Below are positions 6,902-13,448 of a stretch of 13,448 bases of DNA, piece by piece. Position numbers and translations under genes: made by a program. The stretch is from NCBI GenBank assembly GCA_021827245.1, contig JAKAWN010000166.1, positions 1 through 13,448 of the forward strand, written 5' to 3'. Positions within the stretch are counted from its first letter, which is position 1; each line of letters starts with the position of its first letter. The notes beneath the pieces were generated by a model, which was not told the origin of the DNA, did not search any database, and saw only the letters and a program-made list of their open reading frames with translations. The stretch is from Acidobacteriota bacterium. Lineage in GTDB: Bacteria > Acidobacteriota > Terriglobia > UBA7540.

Positions 6902-7660
6902 TTATTGGGCGGTCCATCCCCCGTCCACCAGGATGTCGGTACCGGTGATAAATCCTGCCGCATCAGAGCAGAGAAATACAGCCAGAGGCCCGATCTCTTC
7001 CAGTTTGCCCCACCGGCCGAGGGGGACCTTTGAGACGAATTCGGCATTGCGGACCGGGTCCTGGGTCAGGACGGTATTCATCTCCGTGGCAAAAGGGCCG
7101 GGACTGATGCCGTTGACAGTGATGCCGTGAGGAGCCAGCTCCAGCGCAAGGGCCTTGGTCATCCCCAGCAGGCCAGCCTTGCTGGCGCAATAGGCCGTGC
7201 GATGTGGCAGCGCGACGTGCGCCATGGTAGACGCAATGTTGATGATGCGCCCGAATTTCTTCTCGATCATGCCCGGCACAAAGGCGCGCGAGCAGAGAAA
7301 CGCACTGTCCAGGTTTGTCTGCATCACGTAACGCCACTCTTCCAATGTGAACTCGTGGAGCGGTTTTCGCAGATTGATGCCGGCATTGTTGATGAGAATG
7401 CCGGGAGCGCCGGCCTCGGCGCGAACCTGCTCGGCCAGCCGGCTGACTTCAGCTTCCTCGCGGACGTCAGTCACAACAGCGTGAGCTTTGCCGCCGCGGT
7501 CCTCAATCTCCGCCTTCACCTTTTGCAGCAATTCCCGGCTGCGGGCAACCAGGACGACTGTGGCCCCCGCCAGCGCCAGCGCCACAGCCATCTGCTTCCC
7601 CAGTCCCTTGCTTGCACCGGTAATCACGGCCACTCGGCCGTCCAATGAATGATCTGCCAT
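6902..7660 (-). CDS. SDR family NAD(P)-dependent oxidoreductase
   Basis: A 252-residue classical short-chain dehydrogenase/reductase, the normal family size. Cofactor motif TGASKGLG at 14-21, structural NNAG at 91-94, catalytic Ser144, and Tyr157 with Lys161 in YCASK. PGPFATEM follows at the flexible substrate loop, and the C-terminus ends GTDILVDGGWTAQ, as is common in this branch. The overall pattern resembles gluconate 5-dehydrogenase or 3-oxoacyl-ACP reductase-like enzymes, but substrate specificity cannot be assigned. ATG at 7660 is chosen because GGAGGAG (7667-7673) lies six bases upstream and the protein then begins directly at the Rossmann fold. An upstream in-frame ATG at 7720 would add 20 unrelated residues. 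It lies downstream of, and in the same direction as, the ABC exporter operon with a 131-base gap, so co-transcription is possible but not shown. Confidence 0.94.
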   Translation of the reverse strand: MADHSLDGRVAVITGASKGLGKQMAVALALAGATVVLVARSRELLQKVKAEIEDRGGKAHAVVTDVREEAEVSRLAEQVRAEAGAPGILINNAGINLRKPLHEFTLEEWRYVMQTNLDSAFLCSRAFVPGMIEKKFGRIINIASTMAHVALPHRTAYCASKAGLLGMTKALALELAPHGITVNGISPGPFATEMNTVLTQDPVRNAEFVSKVPLGRWGKLEEIGPLAVFLCSDAAGFITGTDILVDGGWTAQ

Positions 7661-7666
7661 CGTGTT

Positions 7667-7673
7667 CTCCTCC
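7667..7673 (-). promoter_or_regulatory. Strong Shine-Dalgarno site fixing the SDR start
   Basis: Read leftward the bases are GGAGGAG, six bases before ATG at 7658-7660. This site makes the 252-residue start far more likely than the longer open frame beginning at 7720. Confidence 0.85.
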
Positions 7674-7791
7674 GAAAAAACTATCACAGCCTTGTTGGCC
7701 ACGTCTGGGGTTTTTTTCACGAGGATGCAGGCATCAGGTCTGTTCGGCGCAAACGCAACGGATCTCCGACTCCAGCGATCATAGTTCGCCG

Positions 7792-8904
7792 CTATAGCGT
7801 GCGGCGAAAGAGAAGGGTGGCGCCGGTCATCATGATGATGGTGAAGACGGTGAGGAAGAGCAAATCGCCGCCGATGGCCGCGAAGCCGGTGTTCTTAAGG
7901 AAGAGGGATTTGAACGCGCTGACCGCGTAGGTGAACGGATCGACGACGGTGATGGCCCTCATCCAGGGTGGAAAGGCGTTGATGGGATAGACGGCGCCGC
8001 TGGGGAAGAAGAGCAGGGTGTTGAGCACGCCAAAGATGGCGCGCGGAACCAGCGGGTCGCTGATGCGCACCATCATCAGGAACATCATGCTGATGAGGGC
8101 CATCGAGCTGACCACGATCACCACGATCAGGCGAACCAGGCGGGCCAGGGCAAGGGGATGGGGAATTCCTGCCAGCAGCGCTCCCAGGGTGCTCAGGACC
8201 AGGCCGGCCAGGATGGCCTTGCTGGCGCCAGAAAGCGTGAAGCCCACAATCAGCTCAAACTTGGAGATGGGCGTAACCAGGTAGCCTTCATGCAGGCCGC
8301 GGGCCTTGTCGTCAATAAAGATGATGCCGCCGCCGATCATGGCGGAAACGAAGATGGCCAGCACCACCGATCCCGACAGGAGGTACTGGATGTAGGGAAC
8401 GTAAGGGTAAAGCTCCACCACCTGGAGCTGGACTCCCGTGGGCACGCGCGGCTGAACTTTGGGCTGGTTGAACGCACTGACCAGCTCAGTGAACACGCCC
8501 CCGAGCGCGCTGGTCACAAAATTATCCGTGTTGTCTTCAACCAGGGCAATCTTGGGATCGTGCTGCTCCAGGACATCGCGCGAAAAGTTCGGAGGAATTT
8601 CCACTACCGCGTTAATACGGCCCTCTTTCAAATCGCTGAGCGCGCGGTGGGAATTGTTGTAATCGACGGTCGTGAAGGTCCGTGCGTTGGCGGCGATGGC
8701 TCCGAACATCTCTTCCATCTTGACCGTCTGCAGGCCGTGGTCCTGATTGACCACGCCGACTTTCAGGTTTTTGATTTTTCCGCCAAAGGCGTAGCCCAGC
8801 ACCACCAACTGCACCAAAGGAAAAATCAGGGACGCCATCATCAGCGCAGGGCTGCGGAAGAATTTCAGCAGGTCGCGTTGGATAATGGCTGCGATGCGAT
8901 TCAT
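7792..8904 (-). CDS. ABC-2 type transporter permease
   Basis: A 370-residue membrane component of an ABC exporter. Layout: a cytoplasmic amphipathic start (RIAAIIQRDLLKFFRSP); a first membrane helix at about 21-40; a large extracytoplasmic domain at about 42-170; then a group of about five helices (near 172-197, 216-245, 253-277, 284-306 and 345-366). This is the architecture of the ABC2_membrane_3 family that includes E. coli YhhJ, YbhS and YbhR. ISKFELIVGFTLSGASKAI fits the conserved cytoplasmic segment of ABC-2 permeases. Start ATG 8904 has AGGG five bases upstream. It is the last gene of the tetR-hlyD-ATPase-permease set, 44 bases after the ATPase gene. Only one permease is present, so the transporter would probably be a homodimer. 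Substrate unknown; drugs or toxic hydrophobic compounds are usual for this class. Confidence 0.93.
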   Translation of the reverse strand: MNRIAAIIQRDLLKFFRSPALMMASLIFPLVQLVVLGYAFGGKIKNLKVGVVNQDHGLQTVKMEEMFGAIAANARTFTTVDYNNSHRALSDLKEGRINAVVEIPPNFSRDVLEQHDPKIALVEDNTDNFVTSALGGVFTELVSAFNQPKVQPRVPTGVQLQVVELYPYVPYIQYLLSGSVVLAIFVSAMIGGGIIFIDDKARGLHEGYLVTPISKFELIVGFTLSGASKAILAGLVLSTLGALLAGIPHPLALARLVRLIVVIVVSSMALISMMFLMMVRISDPLVPRAIFGVLNTLLFFPSGAVYPINAFPPWMRAITVVDPFTYAVSAFKSLFLKNTGFAAIGGDLLFLTVFTIIMMTGATLLFRRTL

Positions 8905-8948
8905 ATTTACCCTGGGCCGACGGCTCGGGGCCTCGGCCGGAAGCTCCG

Positions 8949-9932
8949 TTATCGCGGCGGCATCAGGCTGGTTTCGTAGGACTTGTCCTGCAACTCGTCG
9001 CGCAATTGCCTGCCCGTGTAATGCATAAAGACGTCATCGAGCGTGGTGCTTTGCACCGCAAGCGACGACACTTCAATGCCCGCGCGCCGCGCCGCCTCCA
9101 CCAGCTCAATCGTAGTCCGGGGACCGTTTTGGGAGGCAATGCGATAAATATGGTCGTGCGCGATGACACTTGCCACATCAGAAAGGCCCTTTAGCGTTTC
9201 CAGCCAGCCCTCCGGCGTGGCGGAAAAGCTCACTTCCAGAAAACTCGCCGCAGGAATCGACGCCTTCAGCTTCATCGGCGAATCGAGCGCCACCAGCTTT
9301 CCGTGATCCAGAATCGCGATGCGGTCGCACAGGCGGTCGGCTTCATCCATGTAGTGAGTGGTCAGCAGGACCGTCAGGTTGCGCTGCTTCTTGATGTTGA
9401 CCAGCATCTCCCAGACGGCGACCCGCGAGGTGGGGTCCAGGCCCGTGGTCGGTTCATCCAGGAAAAAGATCTTGGGCTCATGGACCAATCCGCGCGCAAT
9501 TTCAAGCCGGCGCCGCATGCCGCCGGAAAGGTTTTTCACCGGATGCTTGGCCCACTTTTCCAGTTCAACCGCTTGCAGCAGTTCGGCGATGGTCTGCGCA
9601 CGGCGGCTGCGCGGCACGCCGTAAAGTCTGGCAAAAATGCCCATGTTTTCCTCGGCGCTCAGATCGAGGTCTGAGGTCATGGCCTGCGGAATCACGCCGA
9701 TGCAGTGCCGCACCTCGTTCTGCTTGTGGACCACGTCAAAACCGTTCACCAGAGCCACGCCCTCGGTCGGCGGAATCAGGGTGGTCAGCATGCGGATCAG
9801 GGTGGATTTGCCGGCGCCGTTCGGACCCAGCAGACCGAAGATCTCACCCTCTTCCACGCGGAAGGAGATAGCATCAACGGCCGTAAAGCCGTTGAAGCGC
9901 TTGGTCAGATTTTCGACCTCAATGGCCGCCAT
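8949..9932 (-). CDS. ABC transporter ATP-binding protein (DrrA/YbhF type)
   Basis: A 327-residue cytoplasmic ATPase that powers the exporter. Walker A GPNGAGKST at 36-44, Q-loop Gln83, signature LSGGMRRR at 135-142, Walker B IFFLDEP with Asp159 and catalytic Glu160, D-loop GLDP (164-167) and switch His193 are all intact. Residues after about 215 form the C-terminal extension (DUF4162-like) that is common in drug-exporter ATPases of the DrrA group. There is one nucleotide-binding domain, whereas E. coli YbhF has two. ATG at 9930-9932 is preceded by GGGGA at moderate distance. The gene follows hlyD by only 18 bases, so it is very likely in the same transcript, and it precedes the permease gene. 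Confidence 0.95.
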   Translation of the reverse strand: MAAIEVENLTKRFNGFTAVDAISFRVEEGEIFGLLGPNGAGKSTLIRMLTTLIPPTEGVALVNGFDVVHKQNEVRHCIGVIPQAMTSDLDLSAEENMGIFARLYGVPRSRRAQTIAELLQAVELEKWAKHPVKNLSGGMRRRLEIARGLVHEPKIFFLDEPTTGLDPTSRVAVWEMLVNIKKQRNLTVLLTTHYMDEADRLCDRIAILDHGKLVALDSPMKLKASIPAASFLEVSFSATPEGWLETLKGLSDVASVIAHDHIYRIASQNGPRTTIELVEAARRAGIEVSSLAVQSTTLDDVFMHYTGRQLRDELQDKSYETSLMPPR

Positions 9933-9950
9933 CAGATATTTCCCCGAAAT

Positions 9951-11006
9951 CTAGTGCCTTTCATCGATGGGCACCGTGACGTATGCGGTGAGCCCGGGCG
10001 CCAGCCGGCGGTCCTTGTTATCCACGTGCAAGCGAATCTGAAATGTTTTGATGTCTCGCTTGGTGCGGCTGACGTCGCGCTGTGTGGCGTACTCGGCATC
10101 GACGCCGCGAAAATAGACGGTCCCGGTTTGCTCCAAGCCGCCCGGGAAGCGGATCGGCAGCTTCTCGCCGATGCGGATCTGGTCGATGTAAGTCTCCGGC
10201 ACATCCGCCCGAACCCAGAGCTTGTTCGGATCGTACATCACCAGGATGGGCTGGGCGGGATTCACTACCTCGCCGGTGAGCGCCGCCCGCAGGGTGACCA
10301 GGCCGTTGATGGGTGAGCGGATTTCCGTGTAGCCCAGGCGGGCCTGGGCGGCCAGGTCCTGCGCGCGCGCAGCGGCGAATTGGTGGCGATAGGACGTAAC
10401 CTCGTGCTCGCGGACGGCGATCTGCTCGGCGTTGGAGCGCGCCAGCGCCAGTGCGGCGCGGGCCGCCTGGACCTGCTTTTCAAGAGCCTCGACGTTCGCC
10501 TCTGCCGTCCGCAGGTTGGTCCGGGCCTGATCCTCGGCCTGTTGAGAACTAATCTTCTCTTCAAACAGGCGGTCGGTGCGACGGAAGTTCACCCGCGCCA
10601 GCGCAAGATTGGCCTGCGCCTGCTTCAACTGAGCTTCTGTTGCGGAGACGTTGGCCGCTGCCTGATGAATCTGATCGCGCGTCTGCAACTCCTGATATCG
10701 CAGCGTCGCCTGCGCCACCGCAACCTGGGCGTTCGCGCTTCTCATCGTGTAAGCGTAGTAAGACTGGTCCGCCTGCAACTCCTTGGGGACAATCGTGGCC
10801 AGCAATTGCCCTCTGGTCACATAGTCGCCTTCGCGAACCAGGACCTGCTGGAGCTGGCCGGCAATCTGCGAGCTGACGGTGACTTCGTCCGTGTCCACGA
10901 CTCCGGTCAGCCTCAAGCCCCCAGAGGGCGGGCGCGTGAATAGATATACGACAACGCTCGCCACGACCACCAGGCTCAGAATCACCAGAAAAATCTTGCG
11001 AGTCAT
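9951..11006 (-). CDS. HlyD/YbhG-family periplasmic adaptor (membrane fusion) protein
   Basis: A 351-residue adaptor anchored in the inner membrane and reaching through the periplasm towards an outer-membrane channel. The N-terminal helix at about 5-24 (FLVILSLVVVASVVVYLF) is the anchor. The first half of the lipoyl-like domain is at 37-75 (GQLQQVLVREGDYVTRGQLL). A long Ala/Gln-rich coiled-coil hairpin runs about 80-215, with the turn near RLFEEKISSQQAEDQA. The second lipoyl half follows (YTEIRSPINGLVTLRAALTG), then a beta-barrel to the C-terminus. ATG at 11004-11006 overlaps the tetR stop as ATGA, implying translational coupling. The set resembles E. coli cecR-ybhGFSR in gene order (regulator, adaptor, ATPase, permease). 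No outer-membrane TolC-like gene is in the window, so that partner would be encoded elsewhere. Confidence 0.94.
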   Translation of the reverse strand: MTRKIFLVILSLVVVASVVVYLFTRPPSGGLRLTGVVDTDEVTVSSQIAGQLQQVLVREGDYVTRGQLLATIVPKELQADQSYYAYTMRSANAQVAVAQATLRYQELQTRDQIHQAAANVSATEAQLKQAQANLALARVNFRRTDRLFEEKISSQQAEDQARTNLRTAEANVEALEKQVQAARAALALARSNAEQIAVREHEVTSYRHQFAAARAQDLAAQARLGYTEIRSPINGLVTLRAALTGEVVNPAQPILVMYDPNKLWVRADVPETYIDQIRIGEKLPIRFPGGLEQTGTVYFRGVDAEYATQRDVSRTKRDIKTFQIRLHVDNKDRRLAPGLTAYVTVPIDERH

Positions 11007-11656
11007 GCGGAACTTGCCCCACTGTTTTGAAAAAGCGCCCGGCTGACGAAATTCAAAACTTCCCTTTTCCTCTTAGCCAGTTGAAGTTTTTCATAAGGAT
11101 CCTTAATAATGCCAACCGCCTTCAGCATAGGCGCTGCTGCAAAATAAAAGACCGTCAGAGCTACTACCGAGAGGGCCGTTTGAGTACTGTCGGAGGAGCA
11201 TAGCTCGCCGGTGCGGATACCCTGCTGGATCACCGCCTGAAACTTCCGCGCGACGGGGACGAAATACTTTTGGCGGACTCGCGTGGACGGGCGGTCGTGG
11301 GTCATCATGAACCTTTGGAACAATCGAGGGTAATCCTTGCGCGCCGCGATGAAGTCAAAGTGCATGCTGACGTAGTGCAAGATCTTGTCCTGCACGCACT
11401 CGTCGTTTGAAAGAAGAGCCAGCGCCTGGCGGGAGAACTCTTTCATGTGTTCTTCGACGACCGCCAGATACAGCGCGTCCTTGCTCTCGAAGTAATAATA
11501 GATGAGGGCCTTATTGACTCCGGCGGCTGCGGCGATGGCGTCGGTACGCGCCCCCGCCAAGCCCTGCTCGGCAAAGATGTGCTCGGCAGCGTGCAGGATG
11601 GCGGCGCGGGTCTCGGGACTTCCTGCCGCACGGCGAATTGTGAGTCGTTTGGACAC
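11003..11656 (-). CDS. TetR/AcrR family transcriptional regulator
   Basis: A 217-residue repressor-type protein. The N-terminal DNA-binding domain at about 15-62 carries the typical TetR helix-turn-helix: ILHAAEHIFAEQG, then TDAIAAAAGVNKALIYYYFESKDAL. The C-terminal helices (about 70-210) would form the dimer and ligand pocket, and include a hydrophobic stretch near 160-180. Start GTG at 11654-11656, with GAGA about eight bases upstream; the start is reasonable but the ribosome site is weak. It is the first gene of the exporter operon and its stop overlaps the hlyD start. The inverted repeat TTTAACTA/TAGTTAAA at 11668-11689 lies over its promoter, so it probably represses itself and the exporter until a ligand binds. 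The ligand is unknown. The nearest known layout is CecR (YbiH) with ybhGFSR. Confidence 0.94.
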   Translation of the reverse strand: MSKRLTIRRAAGSPETRAAILHAAEHIFAEQGLAGARTDAIAAAAGVNKALIYYYFESKDALYLAVVEEHMKEFSRQALALLSNDECVQDKILHYVSMHFDFIAARKDYPRLFQRFMMTHDRPSTRVRQKYFVPVARKFQAVIQQGIRTGELCSSDSTQTALSVVALTVFYFAAAPMLKAVGIIKDPYEKLQLAKRKREVLNFVSRALFQNSGASSA

Positions 11657-11667
11657 TACAATTCTCT

Positions 11668-11689
11668 TTTAACTATCTGGTTAGTTAAA
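11668..11689. promoter_or_regulatory. Predicted TetR operator (inverted repeat)
   Basis: A perfect 8-base inverted repeat: TTTAACTA (11668-11675) and TAGTTAAA (11682-11689) around the 6-base centre TCTGGT. It lies 12 bases upstream of the tetR start and overlaps the predicted -10 box. Size, symmetry and position are those of TetR-family operators. Binding by this TetR protein is inferred. Confidence 0.75.
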
Positions 11690-11715
11690 TACCACGGAAT
11701 CCCTTCCGCTGTCAA
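11686..11715 (-). promoter_or_regulatory. Promoter of the tetR-hlyD-ABC operon
   Basis: Read leftward, a consensus TTGACA (plus strand TGTCAA, 11710-11715) is followed after 18 bases by TATTTA (11686-11691). The predicted start of transcription would fall inside or just after the inverted repeat, giving a leader of roughly 20-25 bases. The -10 overlaps the operator by four bases, so bound repressor should block RNA polymerase. Confidence 0.65.
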
Positions 11716-11743
11716 GAAGAGGAATGGGAAAGGCCAGGTTATT

Positions 11744-11773
11744 GCTTGCGCGTGGGACAAAGAAGGTGCAAGC
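11744..11773. repeat. Small inverted repeat in the tetR / glycoside hydrolase spacer
   Basis: GCTTGC (11744-11749) and GCAAGC (11768-11773) are perfectly complementary, with a further GC and GU pair possible inside and about 15 unpaired bases. The repeat lies 44 bases before the glycoside hydrolase start and outside the tetR promoter. It could be a protein-binding site or an RNA hairpin in the hydrolase leader, or chance. Confidence 0.3.
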
Positions 11774-11816
11774 TGTTTTGTTGCTTCGGAAGCGAATCCT
11801 TCTCTCAGGAGGGACC

Positions 11817-13448
11817 ATGGGCAAAAGAAACAAAGTTGACCGGCGCCAGTTCTTGCAGGGCGGTTTGTTGATTCCCGCCGCAGCAGTGATGTCAGCGCGG
11901 CAGGCTGCGGCCGCGGAAGCTCCGCGTGGCGAGGCCCCCCGTAGTGCCGGCCAGGCGCGCGTCTGGGAAAAACAGGAACTGACCTTCACCGCCGCAGAAT
12001 CCTATCAAAACGCCTACACGACCGTCACAATGTGGGTAGATCTGGACGGCCCCAACTTCAGCAAGCGCATTTACGGATTCTGGGATGGCGGCCAGACGTT
12101 CAAGGTGCGGCTGGTGGCGACCGCCCCCGGCGAGTGGAGATGGCGGAGCGGCTCAAAGCCGGAGGACGCCGGGCTGACAGGCAAGACGGGCGGCTTTGTG
12201 GCAACTGAATGGACGGAAGAAGAGAAGCAGGAGAACCCGCTGCGGCGGGGATTTCTGCGTCCCTCGGCCAACCGGCACGCGCTTGAAACCGCTGACGGCA
12301 CGCCGTTTTTCGTTCTCGGCGACACATGGTATTCGGCCGGGACCAACCGGTTTCGATGGTACGACGATGACAAGGAGCGCCCGATTGGGCCGAAGGCGGG
12401 ATTCAAAGATTACGTTCGCTTCCGCAAGGCGCAGGGCTATAACTGGGTCAACATGATCGCCGCATTTCCCAACTGGGAAACCGACGGGTTGCCCTGGCAC
12501 ATTGTGATGAAAGACGGAACGACGGTGCGCTCGGCTTGGCTCGAGTTCGGAACGGGCAGCGCCAAGAACATGACCAATGAAGGGGGCATGCCTTTCCTTT
12601 TTCCCGGCAAGGTACCCGGATACGAAAAAGTCTTTCCCGACGTTGACCGCATCAACCCTGACTACTTCAAATACGTGGACCGGAAGATTGACTACCTGAA
12701 CTCGCAGGGCTTTATTCCGTTCATTGAAGTCTCACGGCGCGACGCCAGCGAATGCTGGAAGAAGTATTATTCCTGGCCCGATTCCTATGCCCGGTTCATC
12801 CAGTACATCTGGTCGCGCTATCAGGCCAACAACACCGTGCTCAGCCCGATTCATTTGGACATCATCAGTGAGAGCGTTTCGGTCCCTGATTTTCTCGAAG
12901 CCATTAACATGGTGTTCGACAAGTTCGGACCGCCGCCTTTCGGGACCCTTCTTTCGGCAAACGCCAATCCTTCCACGCTGGTGAACTGGGGAGAAAATTC
13001 CTGGGTGACGCTGCACCAGACCGGAAACAAGCGCGAGCATGAATATTATTGGTACATGACTGAAATTTTCCGCGAGGCACACCCGCCGCGTCCGGCACTG
13101 AACGGTGAGCCCTATTATTCCGGTTACACCGATGCCCGCGCCTTTAAGGGAGGATATAAGTACGGCGCCCCCGGCGGGACACCCAAAGACGACCAGTTTG
13201 TCCGCTCGGCCATGTACGGCAGCGTCCTGTCGGGAGGGCTCGGCGGACACGTCTACGGGGCGGAAGGCATCTGGGGAGCCGACATCGAGCCAAGCGCTCC
13301 GACCAAGATGTGGGACGCCTTCAAATGGAACTCCGCCACCCAGATGCGGCACCTGCGAACGTTTGTCTTTTCCATCGGCAAGCGCTATCAGGAATTGAAA
13401 CCCGATTCGGAGCTGGTTGTTCCCAGCAAGACGCATGTTGAAAAAGGC
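11817..13448 (+). CDS. Tat-exported DUF5060 + DUF4038 (GH140 apiosidase-like) glycoside hydrolase, 3' end missing
   Basis: An open frame of 544 codons running off the window edge. Start ATG 11817 has AGGAGG at 11807-11812. The N-terminus is a twin-arginine signal: DRRQFLQGG with Arg9-Arg10, hydrophobic LLIPAAAV, and probable cleavage near residue 33 in an Ala run, so the enzyme folds before export. Residues about 48-130 fit the beta-sandwich DUF5060 (YGFWDGGQTFKVRLVATAPGEWRW). From about 150 the apiosidase-like TIM barrel follows: FFVLGDTWYS (165-173), FRKAQGYNWVNM, GFIPFIEVSRRD, LDIISES (347-353) and NGEPYYSGY (429-437). The last carries Glu431, the likely catalytic residue of the NGEP motif. 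YGSVLSGGLGGHVYG then follows as in GH140. Founding GH140 enzymes release apiose from pectin; here the substrate is unproven. It is divergent from the exporter operon. Confidence 0.88.
   Translation, partial: MGKRNKVDRRQFLQGGLLIPAAAVMSARQAAAAEAPRGEAPRSAGQARVWEKQELTFTAAESYQNAYTTVTMWVDLDGPNFSKRIYGFWDGGQTFKVRLVATAPGEWRWRSGSKPEDAGLTGKTGGFVATEWTEEEKQENPLRRGFLRPSANRHALETADGTPFFVLGDTWYSAGTNRFRWYDDDKERPIGPKAGFKDYVRFRKAQGYNWVNMIAAFPNWETDGLPWHIVMKDGTTVRSAWLEFGTGSAKNMTNEGGMPFLFPGKVPGYEKVFPDVDRINPDYFKYVDRKIDYLNSQGFIPFIEVSRRDASECWKKYYSWPDSYARFIQYIWSRYQANNTVLSPIHLDIISESVSVPDFLEAINMVFDKFGPPPFGTLLSANANPSTLVNWGENSWVTLHQTGNKREHEYYWYMTEIFREAHPPRPALNGEPYYSGYTDARAFKGGYKYGAPGGTPKDDQFVRSAMYGSVLSGGLGGHVYGAEGIWGADIEPSAPTKMWDAFKWNSATQMRHLRTFVFSIGKRYQELKPDSELVVPSKTHVEKG

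Noticed and set aside
7661..7791. Small gene or terminator between the permease and SDR genes
   Set aside because: Apart from the SDR ribosome site, I found no stem followed by T-run and no short frame with a convincing start.
8158..8979. 273-codon open frame on the plus strand
   Set aside because: It is antisense to the ABC permease and is rich in His, Gln and Asp, as expected for the complement of a membrane-protein gene.
9705..10316. 203-codon open frame on the plus strand
   Set aside because: It crosses the ATPase/HlyD junction on the opposite strand; both real genes have intact motifs there.
12732..13436. 234-codon open frame on the minus strand
   Set aside because: It is antisense to the glycoside hydrolase, whose frame stays open for 544 codons with signal peptide, strong ribosome site and domain motifs.
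1..13448. CRISPR array, insertion sequence, prophage, tRNA/rRNA or defence island
   Set aside because: No regularly spaced repeats, terminal inverted repeats with a transposase, RNA gene signatures or defence-type proteins were seen on either strand.

Overview
The window looks like chromosomal DNA from a Gram-negative, fairly GC-rich bacterium. It carries lipopolysaccharide-type heptose genes, a periplasm-spanning HlyD/ABC exporter and a Tat-exported glycoside hydrolase. The mix of a GH57 glucanotransferase-like enzyme, a stand-alone heptose kinase and a DUF5060/apiosidase-like hydrolase would suit Acidobacteriota, but that placement is inference from gene content only. I see no phage, transposon, CRISPR or RNA gene.

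Layout. 1-266 (+) is the C-terminus of a HIT-family protein. 288-1472 (-) is an M20 zinc carboxypeptidase, convergent with it. A 155-bp divergent spacer leads to 1628-3742 (+), a GH57 alpha-glucan enzyme with DUF1925 and DUF1926 domains. 3842-4015 (+) is a 57-residue Trm112-like zinc-ribbon protein. 4024-5139 (-) is a GT9 heptosyltransferase-like protein, divergent from 5316-6341 (+), a heptose-7-phosphate kinase (RfaE1). These three fit outer-membrane glycolipid (LPS core) synthesis. 6338-6739 (-) is a small membrane-anchored protein of unknown function whose stop codon shares CTAG with the kinase stop. 6902-7660 (-) is a classical SDR oxidoreductase.

7792-11656 (-) is a compact four-gene efflux operon, transcribed tetR, hlyD, ABC ATPase, ABC-2 permease. 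The tetR stop and the hlyD start overlap as ATGA. Upstream of tetR is a consensus-like promoter with an 8-bp inverted repeat touching its -10 element, a good candidate for an autoregulatory operator. 11817 to the window end (+) is a Tat-exported DUF5060 plus DUF4038 (GH140-like) glycoside hydrolase, cut off at the edge after 544 codons.

The genes form separate functional blocks rather than one pathway: glycan handling (GH57, GH140-like), cell-envelope heptose chemistry, and regulated export. I found no strong case for a wholly new multi-gene system. The most useful leads are the TetR operator, the unusual active-site surroundings of the GH140-like enzyme, the Cys-rich tail of the GT9 protein and the uncharacterised membrane-anchored protein.
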